A stretch of DNA of 64,000 nucleotides. It comes from Solirubrobacter sp963724195 (GTDB lineage Bacteria; Actinomycetota; Thermoleophilia; Solirubrobacterales; Solirubrobacteraceae). Of this stretch, positions 39,334-48,300 are shown piece by piece (the first letter of the stretch is position 1; each line of letters begins with the position of its first letter). The stretch lies in the NCBI GenBank assembly GCA_963724195.1, contig CAVRTQ010000033.1, positions 110,488-174,487 on the forward strand, written 5' to 3'. The notes under the pieces were generated by a model. It saw only the letters and a program-made list of their open reading frames with translations. It made no database searches and was not told where the DNA came from. The position numbers were made by a program, and so were the translations under genes.

Positions 39334-40404
39334 ACTGCAGCGAGGGCGAGCGCCCCGTAGAGCTCGACGTAGCGGTCGACCATGCGTTCGAGCGAGCACT
39401 CGCGCACCGCGTGCCGGCGCGCCGCCGCCCGCGAGAGCTCCGTGCACTCGCCGATCGCCGCCGCCAGCCCGCGGACGTCCCCGGGCGCGACGAGGCGGCC
39501 ACACGCGGCGTCCAGCAACTCCGGCAGCGCGCCGCGCGCGAACGCGCACACCGGCGTCCCGCACGCGAGCGCCTCGGCGACGACGAGCCCGTACGGCTCG
39601 TCCCAGCACGGCGTGACGAGCGCGACCGACGCCTCCCCCACGAGCCGCGCGAGCTCGGCCTGCGTCAGATGCCCCGCGTAGTCGACGCCCGCCAAGGCGA
39701 GCCGCGGAGCGATCTCCCGCTCGAAGTACGCGCGGTCGGCGATCGGGCCGGCGAGCCGCAGCGGCTGGCCGGCGAGCACGGCGGCGTCGATCGCCAGGTG
39801 CGGCCCCTTCTCCGGCACGATCCGCCCGAACCACACCGGCCGGGCCGCCGCCCGGGCCGGGGCACCAGCGATCCACGTCGACCCCGTTGTGGATCACGTG
39901 CGCGTCGGAGATCACGTGCGACCACGCGGCGGCCGTGTGCGCGCTCACGGCGGCGAACGTCACGCGGCAGTCCTCCTCCGCGACCTGGATCGCGGATTCC
40001 AGCCACGGCGTCGGCGGCGTGTGCAGCGTGCTCACGACCGGGACGGGCACGGCGGAAGCCATCGCGATCGGCAGGTGGTGCAGGCTGTGGTTGTGGATGA
40101 CGTCGAACTCGTCGGCGCCCGTCCGCGCGAGCCGGAGCATCAGATCGAGGTAGGCGTGATGCTCGTCCAGCCACTCCGGCGCGCACATGCTCACGTCCGC
40201 CCGGGCCGCGGCGCTCACCTGTGGACGACGCAGATCGAGGCACTCGACCCCGAGCCGCGGGTCCGATCCCGGTCCGGCGAAGAGCGTCACGTCGTGGCCC
40301 CGCCGTCGCAGTCGCTCGGCCAGGCCCCACACGTGCGCTTCCAGCCCGCCCGCGAACGGCTCCGCGATCGGGAACCGCGCTGCGGCGACGATCCCGATCC
40401 TCAC
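39330..40404 (-). CDS. Glycosyltransferase family 4 (one frameshift)
   Basis: About 357 residues, GT-B. Opens RIGIVAAARFPIAEPFAGG, includes FDVIHNHSLHHLPIAM and VSTLHTPPTPW, then after an indel near 39860 FGRIVPEKGPHLAIDAAVL and the nucleotide-sugar loop PCWDEPYGLVVAEALACGTP. Both start and stop are shared with neighbours as GTGA overlaps. Probably adds a sugar to a surface glycan or glycolipid. Confidence 0.87.
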
Positions 40405-41506
40405 CCGAGCACCCGCGCGTACAGCGCCTCGTGCGCGGCGCTCAGCGCACGCCGCTGCTCGCGCCGCTCGACCACGCTCGCCCGATGCCCCGGGCGCGCG
40501 TCGTACGCAGCCCGGACGGCAGCCTTGAGCGAACCGGCGTCCAGCCCGGCCTCGTCGTGGCGGTACTCGAACAGCGGCTGCTGCTCGGCGTAGAACCCGC
40601 AGCTCGGCGCGATCACGGCGGTGCCCAGGTCCACGCACGCCTCCAGCCACCCGGAATGCGTGCCGAACCGGTACGGCAGCACCGATACGTCGAGGCGCGA
40701 CAGGTACGCCCACAGCTCGTCGTCGCTGAAGTAGTCGTGCTCGCGCACCTCCACCCGCTCGCCCGCGAGCTGCCGCAGCCCCGCGCCCGTGACCGGGTCG
40801 TGGAAGTGCGAGCCGGGCTCGAACACCTCGTGGTGGAGGTTGATCTGCAGCCGCGCGTCCGGCAGCCCGGCCACGGCGTCCGCCAGCACGGCGGCGACGG
40901 CCGGGCACGTCCATGTTGGCGCGCAGGCTCTTGGCGTGCAGCCCGACCACGAACCCGTCGTGGACGGGGCGAGGCCGAGCCATGCGTGTCCCAGTCCACG
41001 ACGTGCGGGTGCGCCAGCACGGTCGCCTCGCGGCCCCAGCGCGCCGCGATCTCCCGCGCCGCGCCCGGCGTGAGCGTGAGCACGGCGGCGGCGTGCTCGA
41101 TCAGCACCCCGAGCTGCGCGTCGTGCAGCTCGGGCGACGGGTGATGCGGATTGCGCAGGTCATGGACGGTGACCACGAGCGGGACGCCCGCACGCCGCAG
41201 CGCGTCCGCGACGGCGCGCAACTCCTCCGGCGTCTTGGCGTCGAACCCGAAGTGCACGTGGAAGACGTCGAACGTGGCGTGATGCGCCGCGATCCAGTCC
41301 GCGTCGAGCATGGCCGGCGGCCACCATCCACCCGGCACGCGGCACCCGTCGGCGGGCGGGATGTCCGGGAGACGGACGACGGCGTCCACGCCGTCGGGGT
41401 CGCTCAGATGCCGGACATAGACGTGGCCGGCCGGCACTGAGGCGACCCGGATCTGACTGCTGGCCCGGCGCTGGGCCGCGGGAATCGCATCGAGGACGGA
41501 GGTCAC
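40401..41506 (-). CDS. GT-B glycosyltransferase (frameshifted)
   Basis: About 365 residues. The N-terminal half contains FDVFHVHFGFDAKTPEELRA and VTVHDLRNPHHPSPELHDAQ; the C-terminal half (after breaks near 40985 and 40915) has ARLQINLHHEVFEPG, SVLPYRFGTHSGWLEACVD and TAVIAPSCGFYAEQQPL. GTG 41506 with GGAGAGGA upstream is chosen; TTG 41524 is in frame. First gene of the glycosyltransferase operon. Confidence 0.78.
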
Positions 41507-41649
41507 GCCCTGCGTCCTCTCCAACCGAACGCTCAGACCAAACCGAAGTGGTGTTCAAGTGACACGTTCCTGCGTTCGGCGTCAGCGTTCAGGCGGCGGT
41601 GATCTCCGTTGACAACGTGGTAGGCGCGGTGGTTCTGTCCACCCTCCGG

Positions 41650-41884
41650 CGGCTAGTTCTCGGGGTGCTGCGCGCCTCGAGGATGATCCGGGTGCGTGTG
41701 CCGGTCACCTCCGGCTTGCCGCGCAGCCAAGGCGCGGAGCTCCTGCAGGTGCACGGCACCCTTCCGCGCCTTCCAGATGTCTTCCATCCGCGCCGTCCCC
41801 GCGAACCGGATGTCGATGAAGGCCTGCACGGCCGTCCTCGCGGAGCAGGCCTGCGATTCGCTGGTCGAGGTCGTCCATGCAGGC
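41650..41884 (-). pseudogene. Internally deleted Lrp/AsnC-family regulator remnant
   Basis: Reads MDDLDQRIAGLLREDGR, the start of an Lrp/AsnC helix-turn-helix, then jumps to a dimerisation-domain-like AFIDIRFAGTARMEDI and, in another frame, EVTGTRTRIILEA, which resembles the Lrp C-terminus. The recognition helix and much of the RAM domain are missing. Next to a similarly shortened EamA gene, with which Lrp genes are often paired. Weak but consistent. Confidence 0.5.
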
Positions 41885-42112
41885 GGGGAAGTTTGACGGC
41901 GCCTGAGGTCATGGCGATGCCCGCGAAGACTACGCCGAGCCCGAGCGCCTCCCCGCTCGACAACGCCTCGCCCGCGAGCGCGGCAGCGAGCAGGATCGCG
42001 ACGGGCGAGTTCAGGTACGTGACCAGCAGCGCGTCGCGGCACGTGGGAGATAGGAGCTGCCGCGCAGCACGGCCACGGCGGCGAGCAGGGCGAGCGCCCC
42101 TCGGGTCAGCAT
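41885..42112 (-). pseudogene. Internally deleted EamA/DMT transporter remnant
   Basis: From ATG 42112: RGALALLAAVAVLRGSSYLP, the first helix of EamA-type transporters, is followed after a frame change near 42050 by ALLVTYLNSPVAILLAAALA and GEALSSGEALGLGVVFAGIA, the final helices. About 190 residues between are absent. It cannot make a working transporter. Confidence 0.6.
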
Positions 42113-42135
42113 GCCCCGACTCCTGACTGACGTTC

Positions 42136-42151
42136 ATCTTGGACTCAAGAT
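42136..42151. promoter_or_regulatory. Inverted repeat in relatively AT-rich spacer
   Basis: ATCTTG-GACT-CAAGAT lies between the EamA remnant (start 42112) and the gene at 42252. The spacer also carries a wider GCGCAA...TTGCGC inverted pair. Possibly the operator of the former Lrp/EamA unit. Confidence 0.35.
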
Positions 42152-42251
42152 GCGCGCAAGATTCTCCGGTCAGAAAGCAAGAAGATTGCGCGTTCCTGGA
42201 ACCAGCGGCCAGTTTCTTGACGTGGAGCAGCCCAACCCCCACGCTCACGCG

Positions 42252-42719
42252 ATGCCCCAAGCACCGACCCTGGCCGAGAGCCTCAAGGAGTACTCCGAGG
42301 CCGTCCCCGAGGCCGACCGGCCGGATGCGCTGCACCAGCTCTTCTACGGCTTCTACTCCCGGATCGCGATCCTGGACCGCACCACCCACGAGCTGGCCCG
42401 CTGGGCGAAGGACGACATCGCCGCGATCGACGGCGTCACGCCCGTCTCCGCCGAGGCGCTCCGCGACAACGCCGTCCACGTGGGCCGCGACCTGTTCGCC
42501 GCGCGGGTGCGCACGATGAAGGCGATGCAGCTCGTCTCCGCGCAGCTCGCGGCGCTCTGCAGCGCCGACGATCACCCGCCCTTCAGCCTCGAACGTGCCG
42601 TCGCGTTCGACGAGGCCAGCGGGGAGCTGCGCACCTACGACCTCTCGACGCCCGGCGAGCACGGTGACCTGCCGTACGACCCGTTCACGTACGACCCGAA
42701 CGCCGAACCGCCGGCCTGA
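42252..42719 (+). CDS. Conserved hypothetical protein
   Basis: 155 residues from ATG 42252. Largely helical, soluble: TLAESLKEYSEAVPEADRPD, LFYGFYSRIAILDRTTHELA and a long amphipathic stretch NAVHVGRDLFAARVRTMKAM, ending in an acidic YDPFTYDPNAEPP. No domain recognised and no signal peptide. The frame is open upstream to 42111 but that part resembles no protein and overlaps the regulatory-looking spacer. The GNAT gene begins 15 bp later, so the two may be cotranscribed. Confidence 0.6.
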   Translation: MPQAPTLAESLKEYSEAVPEADRPDALHQLFYGFYSRIAILDRTTHELARWAKDDIAAIDGVTPVSAEALRDNAVHVGRDLFAARVRTMKAMQLVSAQLAALCSADDHPPFSLERAVAFDEASGELRTYDLSTPGEHGDLPYDPFTYDPNAEPPA

Positions 42720-42734
42720 TTACCGTGGTGGCGG

Positions 42735-43235
42735 ATGCAGATCCGCGAACTCGACGAGACCGACTGGCCAAAGGTGTGGCCGATCGTGCGCGACATCGTC
42801 CGAGCGGCGGACACGTTCACGTACGACCCGGCCATGACGGCCGAGCAGGCGCACGACCTCTGGGTCGAGTCGCCGCCGGGGTTGACGGTCGTCGCGCTCG
42901 ACGGCGAACGAGTGCTCGGGACCGCCAAGATGGGCCCGAATCGACCCGGACCCGGGGCGCATGTGGCGACGGCGAGCTTCATGGTCGCGGCGGACGCACG
43001 CGGGCGGGGCGTCGGCACCGCGCTGTGCCGGTTCGGGCTGGATTGGGCGAAGCAACAGCAGTACGCCGGCATGCAGTTCAACGCCGTCGCCGAGTCCAAC
43101 CACGCCGCAGTCGAGCTCTACAAGCGGCTTGGCTTCGAGATCGTCGGCACCGTCCCCGGAGCGTTCGCGCATCCGGTGCTCGGACGCGTGGGTCTCCACG
43201 TCATGTATCGCGCGCTGCTCGAACCCGCTCGTTAG
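42735..43235 (+). CDS. GNAT family N-acetyltransferase
   Basis: 166 residues. The acetyl-CoA loop is VAADARGRGVGTALCRFGLD (RxxGxG/A), followed by FNAVAESNHAAVELYKRLGF, the second family landmark. ATG 42735. It converges with the lipoprotein gene by a 4-bp stop overlap. Similar enzymes acetylate amino acids or antibiotics; target unknown. Confidence 0.92.
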   Translation: MQIRELDETDWPKVWPIVRDIVRAADTFTYDPAMTAEQAHDLWVESPPGLTVVALDGERVLGTAKMGPNRPGPGAHVATASFMVAADARGRGVGTALCRFGLDWAKQQQYAGMQFNAVAESNHAAVELYKRLGFEIVGTVPGAFAHPVLGRVGLHVMYRALLEPAR

Positions 43236-44236
43236 AGGCCGGTCTTCACCGCCGTCTCGAAGGCGTCCACACCAAAGGACCCTTCGAGGCGGGCGGTGAC
43301 CTTGCCCTGCTTGTCCATCACGAACAACCACGGCTCGGTCGGCAGGTTGAACGCCTTCAGCGGGTCGCGGAGGCCGTTCTGCTGGTTGTTGTCCACGAAC
43401 ACCTCCTGATGGATGAACTCCATCTCGTCGCCGTACTTCGCGCGCATCTGCAGCGCGATGTCGGCCACCGGCCCGCACACGCGTGACTGGCACAGCTGCG
43501 GGGTCGCGAACAGCAGCGCGACCGGCTTCTTGCCCACGACGCCGGCGAAGTTCTCGTGCATGTCGCTCGCGGGGTCGCGCGTGTCCAGCATCGCCTCGTC
43601 GCCCTTGACGCTCTCGAGCGTGTCGGTCTCGACCTTCGGCGCCTTCTCCCCCACGTCCGGGATCTTGTCGGCGGCCTTCGTCTTGACCTCCACCTGCGTC
43701 GGCGCGCCCACCAGCGTCCCGTTGTTGCGGGTCGCGACCAGCACGGCGTGCCGGCCCGCCTTTTCGAACTCCACGTTCGCGGCGTAGACGGCGGCGAACG
43801 GGTCGGTGTCCGTGGCGGCCTGCTTGCTCTTGTACCGGTCCTGGGTGAGCAGGATGTCCGCCGGAGCGACGAACGGACCCTGCGCCGGCTGCGTCGGGTC
43901 GGGTGCGATGTAGATCGCGGTCGGGCCATAGATCGGCTTGCCGTCCTGGCCGATGACGCCGAACGTGAAGCGGTTCTCGCCCGTCGTGAGGACCGAGGTC
44001 GCGAGCGCGGCCTGCGGCCCGGACCGCACCAGGTCGGCGATCTGCTGCAGCGTCTTGCCCTTCGCGGGCGGGAACGACGTCGGGTCGGGCTTCTGCGCCT
44101 CGCGCACGGCCTCGCGCAGGCCCGGCGTGTCCGGGACCTGCTCCACCGGGTCGGCCGGTGCTGCAGATTCTCCTCCCCCGCCGCAGGCGACGAGCGTGAG
44201 GCAGGTGAGCACGGCGAGGACGAGGCGCAGCGACAT
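43232..44236 (-). CDS. Lipoprotein with thioredoxin-like domain
   Basis: 334 residues. Lipobox LTLVAC at the end of a signal peptide (SLRLVLAVLTCLTLVACGGG) indicates an exported lipid-anchored protein. After a linker, the middle part forms a beta domain and the C-terminal 150 residues resemble a thioredoxin fold (VALLFATPQLCQSRVCGPVA with cysteines, then EFIHQEVFVDNN and EPWLFVMDKQGKVTARLEG), though the usual CxxC is CQSRVC here. ATG 44236; AGGAGGG touches the start codon, leaving unusually short spacing, so a start at 44266 cannot be excluded. Confidence 0.78.
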   Translation of the reverse strand: MSLRLVLAVLTCLTLVACGGGGESAAPADPVEQVPDTPGLREAVREAQKPDPTSFPPAKGKTLQQIADLVRSGPQAALATSVLTTGENRFTFGVIGQDGKPIYGPTAIYIAPDPTQPAQGPFVAPADILLTQDRYKSKQAATDTDPFAAVYAANVEFEKAGRHAVLVATRNNGTLVGAPTQVEVKTKAADKIPDVGEKAPKVETDTLESVKGDEAMLDTRDPASDMHENFAGVVGKKPVALLFATPQLCQSRVCGPVADIALQMRAKYGDEMEFIHQEVFVDNNQQNGLRDPLKAFNLPTEPWLFVMDKQGKVTARLEGSFGVDAFETAVKTGL

Positions 44237-44255
44237 CCCTCCTAGGGTATCCGTC

Positions 44256-45126
44256 CTACGACGCATGTAGTGGGACTTGCCCGAGGCGCGCGCTGACGCG
44301 CGCGATCATGCGGTCCGGCCGCGACGTGATCTCGGCCCACGACGTGCGGATGACGCGTGTAGCCGAGGGCTTCGAGGACGCTTGTCTTGGTCCGGTCGTC
44401 GGCGCGGGCGAGCAAGTGGTCGTGGTAGCGCCATCGAGTCGGTCTCGAGGACGAGCGCGTTGTCGGCCCAGAGGAAGTCGGGGATGAGGTTGGTGCCCTG
44501 CGATGGCCGGGTTGACGAGTGGCTTCGGGATGCCGGCGTCGTGCAGGAGGTGCAGGACGGCGTTCTCGTTCTCGGAGCGCGTCGGCGCGGCGGTGGCGAG
44601 GACCGCGCGGAGCTGCTTCGCGCCGCGGTGGTTGTGGGTGATGAGGTCGCGCAGGGTGATCAGGCGGCGGTTGAGCGCCTCGTTGACGGCGCGGCGCAGC
44701 GTCTTGAAGTCGGCGACGGCGGAGAGGTGGATGATCGTCTGCGCGGGCGTCGTGACGGGGATGCCCTTGTAGGTGGTGGCGTCGAATGTGTCGGCGCGGT
44801 GCGTGTTGATGCCGTCATGGCGCTTGACCGTGGCGGCGATCACGTCGGGGTAGCGGCCGGTGGGCTCGAGCAGCTCCCAGAGGACGGCCGCGGCCCAGTG
44901 GGAGAGGGCGGCGCCGGGGCCGCAGGCCTTGACCGCCGCGAGACACCACGCTTTGAACTCGATGTTCGGGTGGGCCAGGACGTACACACCCCGATAAAGG
45001 GGGAACAGCAACCCGCCGCGCACCCGCGAGAGGATCGCCTTGTTCGTGAGCCCGCACGCGTGCAGATCGTCGGTGTCGACGACACCCGAGCTGGCGCGCC
45101 GCGATCTGCGCCACGCGAGCGTTCAC
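44256..45126 (-). CDS. AbiEi-like winged helix plus DUF559 nuclease-like protein (frameshifted)
   Basis: About 285 residues. The N-terminus (NARVAQIAARQLG... LTNKAILSRVRGGLLFPLYRG) resembles the AbiEi/type IV antitoxin winged-helix; YVLAHPNIEFKAWCLAAV and ALSHWAAAVLWELL follow. The C-terminus (PDFLWADNALVLETDS, then TSVLEALGYT and SWAEITSRPDRMIARV) matches the DUF559 endonuclease-like fold, with Asp and Glu in PD-(D/E)xK spacing. Breaks near 45085, 44505, 44435 and 44350. GTG 45126 lies within a nested inverted repeat, as expected if it autoregulates. Found commonly in actinobacteria; function not established. Confidence 0.65.
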
Positions 45127-45168
45127 TCCGGTTCCCTCCCAGGGAACGTTGCTGAACGCTCGCGTGGC
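45110..45168. promoter_or_regulatory. Nested perfect inverted repeat
   Basis: Outer arms 45110-45125 (GCCACGCGAGCGTTCA) and 45153-45168 are perfect 16-bp complements; inner arms GTTCCCT (45131-45137) and AGGGAAC (45141-45147) are a second perfect stem with loop CCC. The AbiEi-like gene's start codon falls at 45124-45126, so codons 1-6 are mirrored upstream. A candidate autoregulatory operator or cruciform. Confidence 0.7.
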
Positions 45169-45343
45169 ACGACCGAAGCGTTGCGCGGACCCGCGTTACG
45201 GGTCTACACGCGTTTGCCACAAATGTGTGCCAATTCGGCGAGTGCCCGAAACGGTGCCCGTTGGGCGCGACGAATCGCCGCGTCGTCTCGTACCCTTCAC
45301 CGCATTCCGGTGTCGTACTGCTGTTTGTCGAGGGGTCTGAAGG

Positions 45344-48300
45344 GTGCCTGAGCGAGTAGAAGAGCTCGCGCCTGAGCAGGCCCCTGCCGCACGCGCACAG
45401 GCGGCTGCGCCCGAGGCCGCGACGTCGATGCCGAAGGGCCCGCTGCCCGGCGGCATGAGCGTGCAGCAGATGCTCTCGATGCAGCAGGGCGCCGGCAACG
45501 CGGCCGTGGCGAACTTCGTGCGTGGTCAGCGCCGCGGGCAGCACCCGCGCGTCGCGCCGTCGGCGATCACCGCCGCGGTCGCGGCCGAGAACCCGGACCT
45601 CGCGCAGCGCAACGGCGAGTCGCCCGACAGCGCCGCCGAGACCGCGAAGGCCCGCGCGAAGGAGACGCCCGCCCCCGCCCAGCCGGCGCCCGCGCAGGCG
45701 ATCAAGGCCGACACGGCCGAGATGGCCGAGCAGGACGGCGGCGCTCCCGCCGACAGCGCCCCCGAGGCCAAGACGGCCAAGGACGCGCCGAAGCCCGCCG
45801 CGCCCGCCGAAGAGGCCGCGGGCGCCCAGGCCGACTCCGCCGACCCGAAGTCCGACGCCGAAGCCGTCTTCACCCAGGCCACCGGCGGCGAGACCGCGCC
45901 GCAGGGCGCCGAAGAGGACATGGAGGACGACGGCGAGGACGTCGCCGCCGAGGCCAAGCCGCCCGCGCCGGAGAAGGGCGCCGACGAGGCCGGCGAAGCC
46001 GCGGGACCGGAAGCCGCGGAGTCCGAGCCGGCCGCGCCCGCGCCGCCCGCCGCGGCCACGGCGCCGCCGACGAACCCGACGCCCGCCCAGGTGCCGACCC
46101 CGCCGCCCGTCGCGGTGCCGGAAGCGCCCGCCCCCGCGGCCCCGAGCGCCGCGTCCCCGAACCTCGATGCCTCCGCGGCCGGCGCCGGCCCGCTCTCGGC
46201 CGCCGCCGCCCAGGCCCCGCCGGACCTCGAGGCCGCGGCCGCCGAGGCGGCGGCGCCCGACGCCGCGGCGGAGTCGGCCGCGCCGGAGAGCGCGCCCGCG
46301 GCACCGACGACGAGCGCGCCCGCCGCATCGCCGGGCCGCCGCGCCCGTCGCGGCGGCGCCCGCGGCGGCAGCAGCGCAGCGCCGAGACGGCCGCCGCGCA
46401 GGCCGACGGCGGCCACCGCCGCGCCCGAGCCGACCGCCGCGGCGCGGCACCGCCCGCGACCGCCGCGCCGCGACGCCGCCGCGGCGCCACGCCGCGACCG
46501 CCGCGCCCGAACGGACCGCCGCCGCGGCACCGCCCGCGATCGCCGCGCCCGAACCGACTGCCGCCACCGCACCGCCCGCGACCGCCGCGCCCGGACCGAC
46601 CGCCGCGACGGCACCGCCGGCGCCCGACGCCGCCGCCCTCGACGCCGGGCCGACCAGCGCGGACCGGAGGCGCTGGACGCCGCCGGCGCCGAGACGGAGG
46701 CTCCCGCTCCCGCCGCCGCGACGCCCTCGCCCGCTCCGGCCGCGGCGCCCGCCGCCGTCGCGGAGCCCGCGCCGCTCGACAAGGGCCCGGACGAGAGCCG
46801 AGGCGAAGGGGCCCGCCGCGGAGCCCGCGCAGGCCGCGCCCGCCGAGCGCGAGGAACCCGAGGCCAAGGGCGACGGAGCGCAGCGAGCACGCCGCGCCGC
46901 CCGAGGCCGCCGAGAAGGACGGCGACGACAAGCAGGATGCGCCGGAGGGCGGCGAGCAGGAAGGCGCCGAGGCTGCTGGTGGCGAGTCCGAGGGCGGCGA
47001 GGCGGAGGCCGCGCCCGCCGAGGCCGAGCACGACGTCGAGGACGAGGCCGAGGAGTCCGACGAGCTCAGCCGCGAGGACGAGGCGGCGCTGCTCGGCGAG
47101 GGCTACACCGCGGCGCAGATCAACGAGTCGGCCGCAGAGGCGCGCGAAGCCGAACGCGAGCGCAAGCGGTCGATCAGGGAAGGCCGCAAGCACGTCAACG
47201 CGGCGATCGCGGAGTCGACGCAGGCCGAGGCGCAGCGGCTCAAGCAGGCCCAGCAGCGCACCAACCAGGCGATCGCGCAGACCGTCGGCAAGCACCAGCG
47301 CGAGGTGTCCGAGGCGGGCACGACGCACATGGGCGCGGTGCGCGGCGCGTTCACGCGGGCCAAGGGCCAGGTCACGGCCGCGATCGCGGGCGCGAAGGGC
47401 AAGGTCACCGCCGCGGGCGCGACGGCCAAGGGCCAGGTCACGACCTGGAAGGGCTCGGCGACCACCAAGACCAAGAGCGCTGTCGACGACGCCGCCAACG
47501 CCGCGACGCAGACCGGCGCGGACTTCGCCAACCAGGGCAAGTCGGCGGTCACCGCCTCCGGCCAGAAGGTCAAGGGCACGATCGACTCGGCGGCGTCCTC
47601 CGTCCAGGGCCAGTCCGGCGGAGGCGGCGGCGCGAACGAGGCCGCGGCCGAAGGCAACGCGAAGGTCGCGTCCAAGGTCTCGGGCGAGACGTCCGGGAAG
47701 GTCAAGTCCCAGGGCGGGCAGGTCGTCTCCGGCGTCAACAGCCAGGGCGGGAAGGTCGGCTCGGCGTTCCAGGCCAAGGGCAAGGAAGCGGCGACCGCGA
47801 TCAAGCAGACGCTGCCGGACGCGATGGCGAACATCTCGGCGGTCAAGCAGCAGGCCGACAGCGCCGTGGCCAAGGGCGTGAGCGCGGGCCAGACGTCGCT
47901 CTCGCAGGTCGGCTCGCAGACGTCAGCTTCGCTCGCCGCCCAGCAGGGCGCGGCGACGAAGCAGATCTCCTCCCAGGTCGCCTCGACCAAGCAAGCCCTC
48001 GCCAAGGGCGCCGGCACGGCGCGCCAGGCCGTCCAGGCCCAGTACGCGGCCTCGATGAAGGGCCTGAAGACCAGCGCGGCGAAGATGCGCGCGCTCGTCA
48101 ACAAGGCGCCGGTCACGCGCGAGGACGCCGACGGCGTCAGCGGCGAGGTCAAGGGCCAGCTCAAGGACATGAGCGCGCGCGGGATCGTCGCCGGCGGCAA
48201 GACCGCCAAGCTCGCGGCGAACGCCACCGGCGGCGCGGCCAAGCAGGCCAAGACCGGGCTCGCCGCGGGCGCCTCCGGGGCGTCCGCCTCCGCAAGCCAG

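Noticed and set aside
37498..40983. 1161-codon open frame on the minus strand over the glycosyltransferase genes
   Set aside because: It only strings together parts of four enzymes with out-of-frame arginine-rich stretches; no single protein is homologous along its length.
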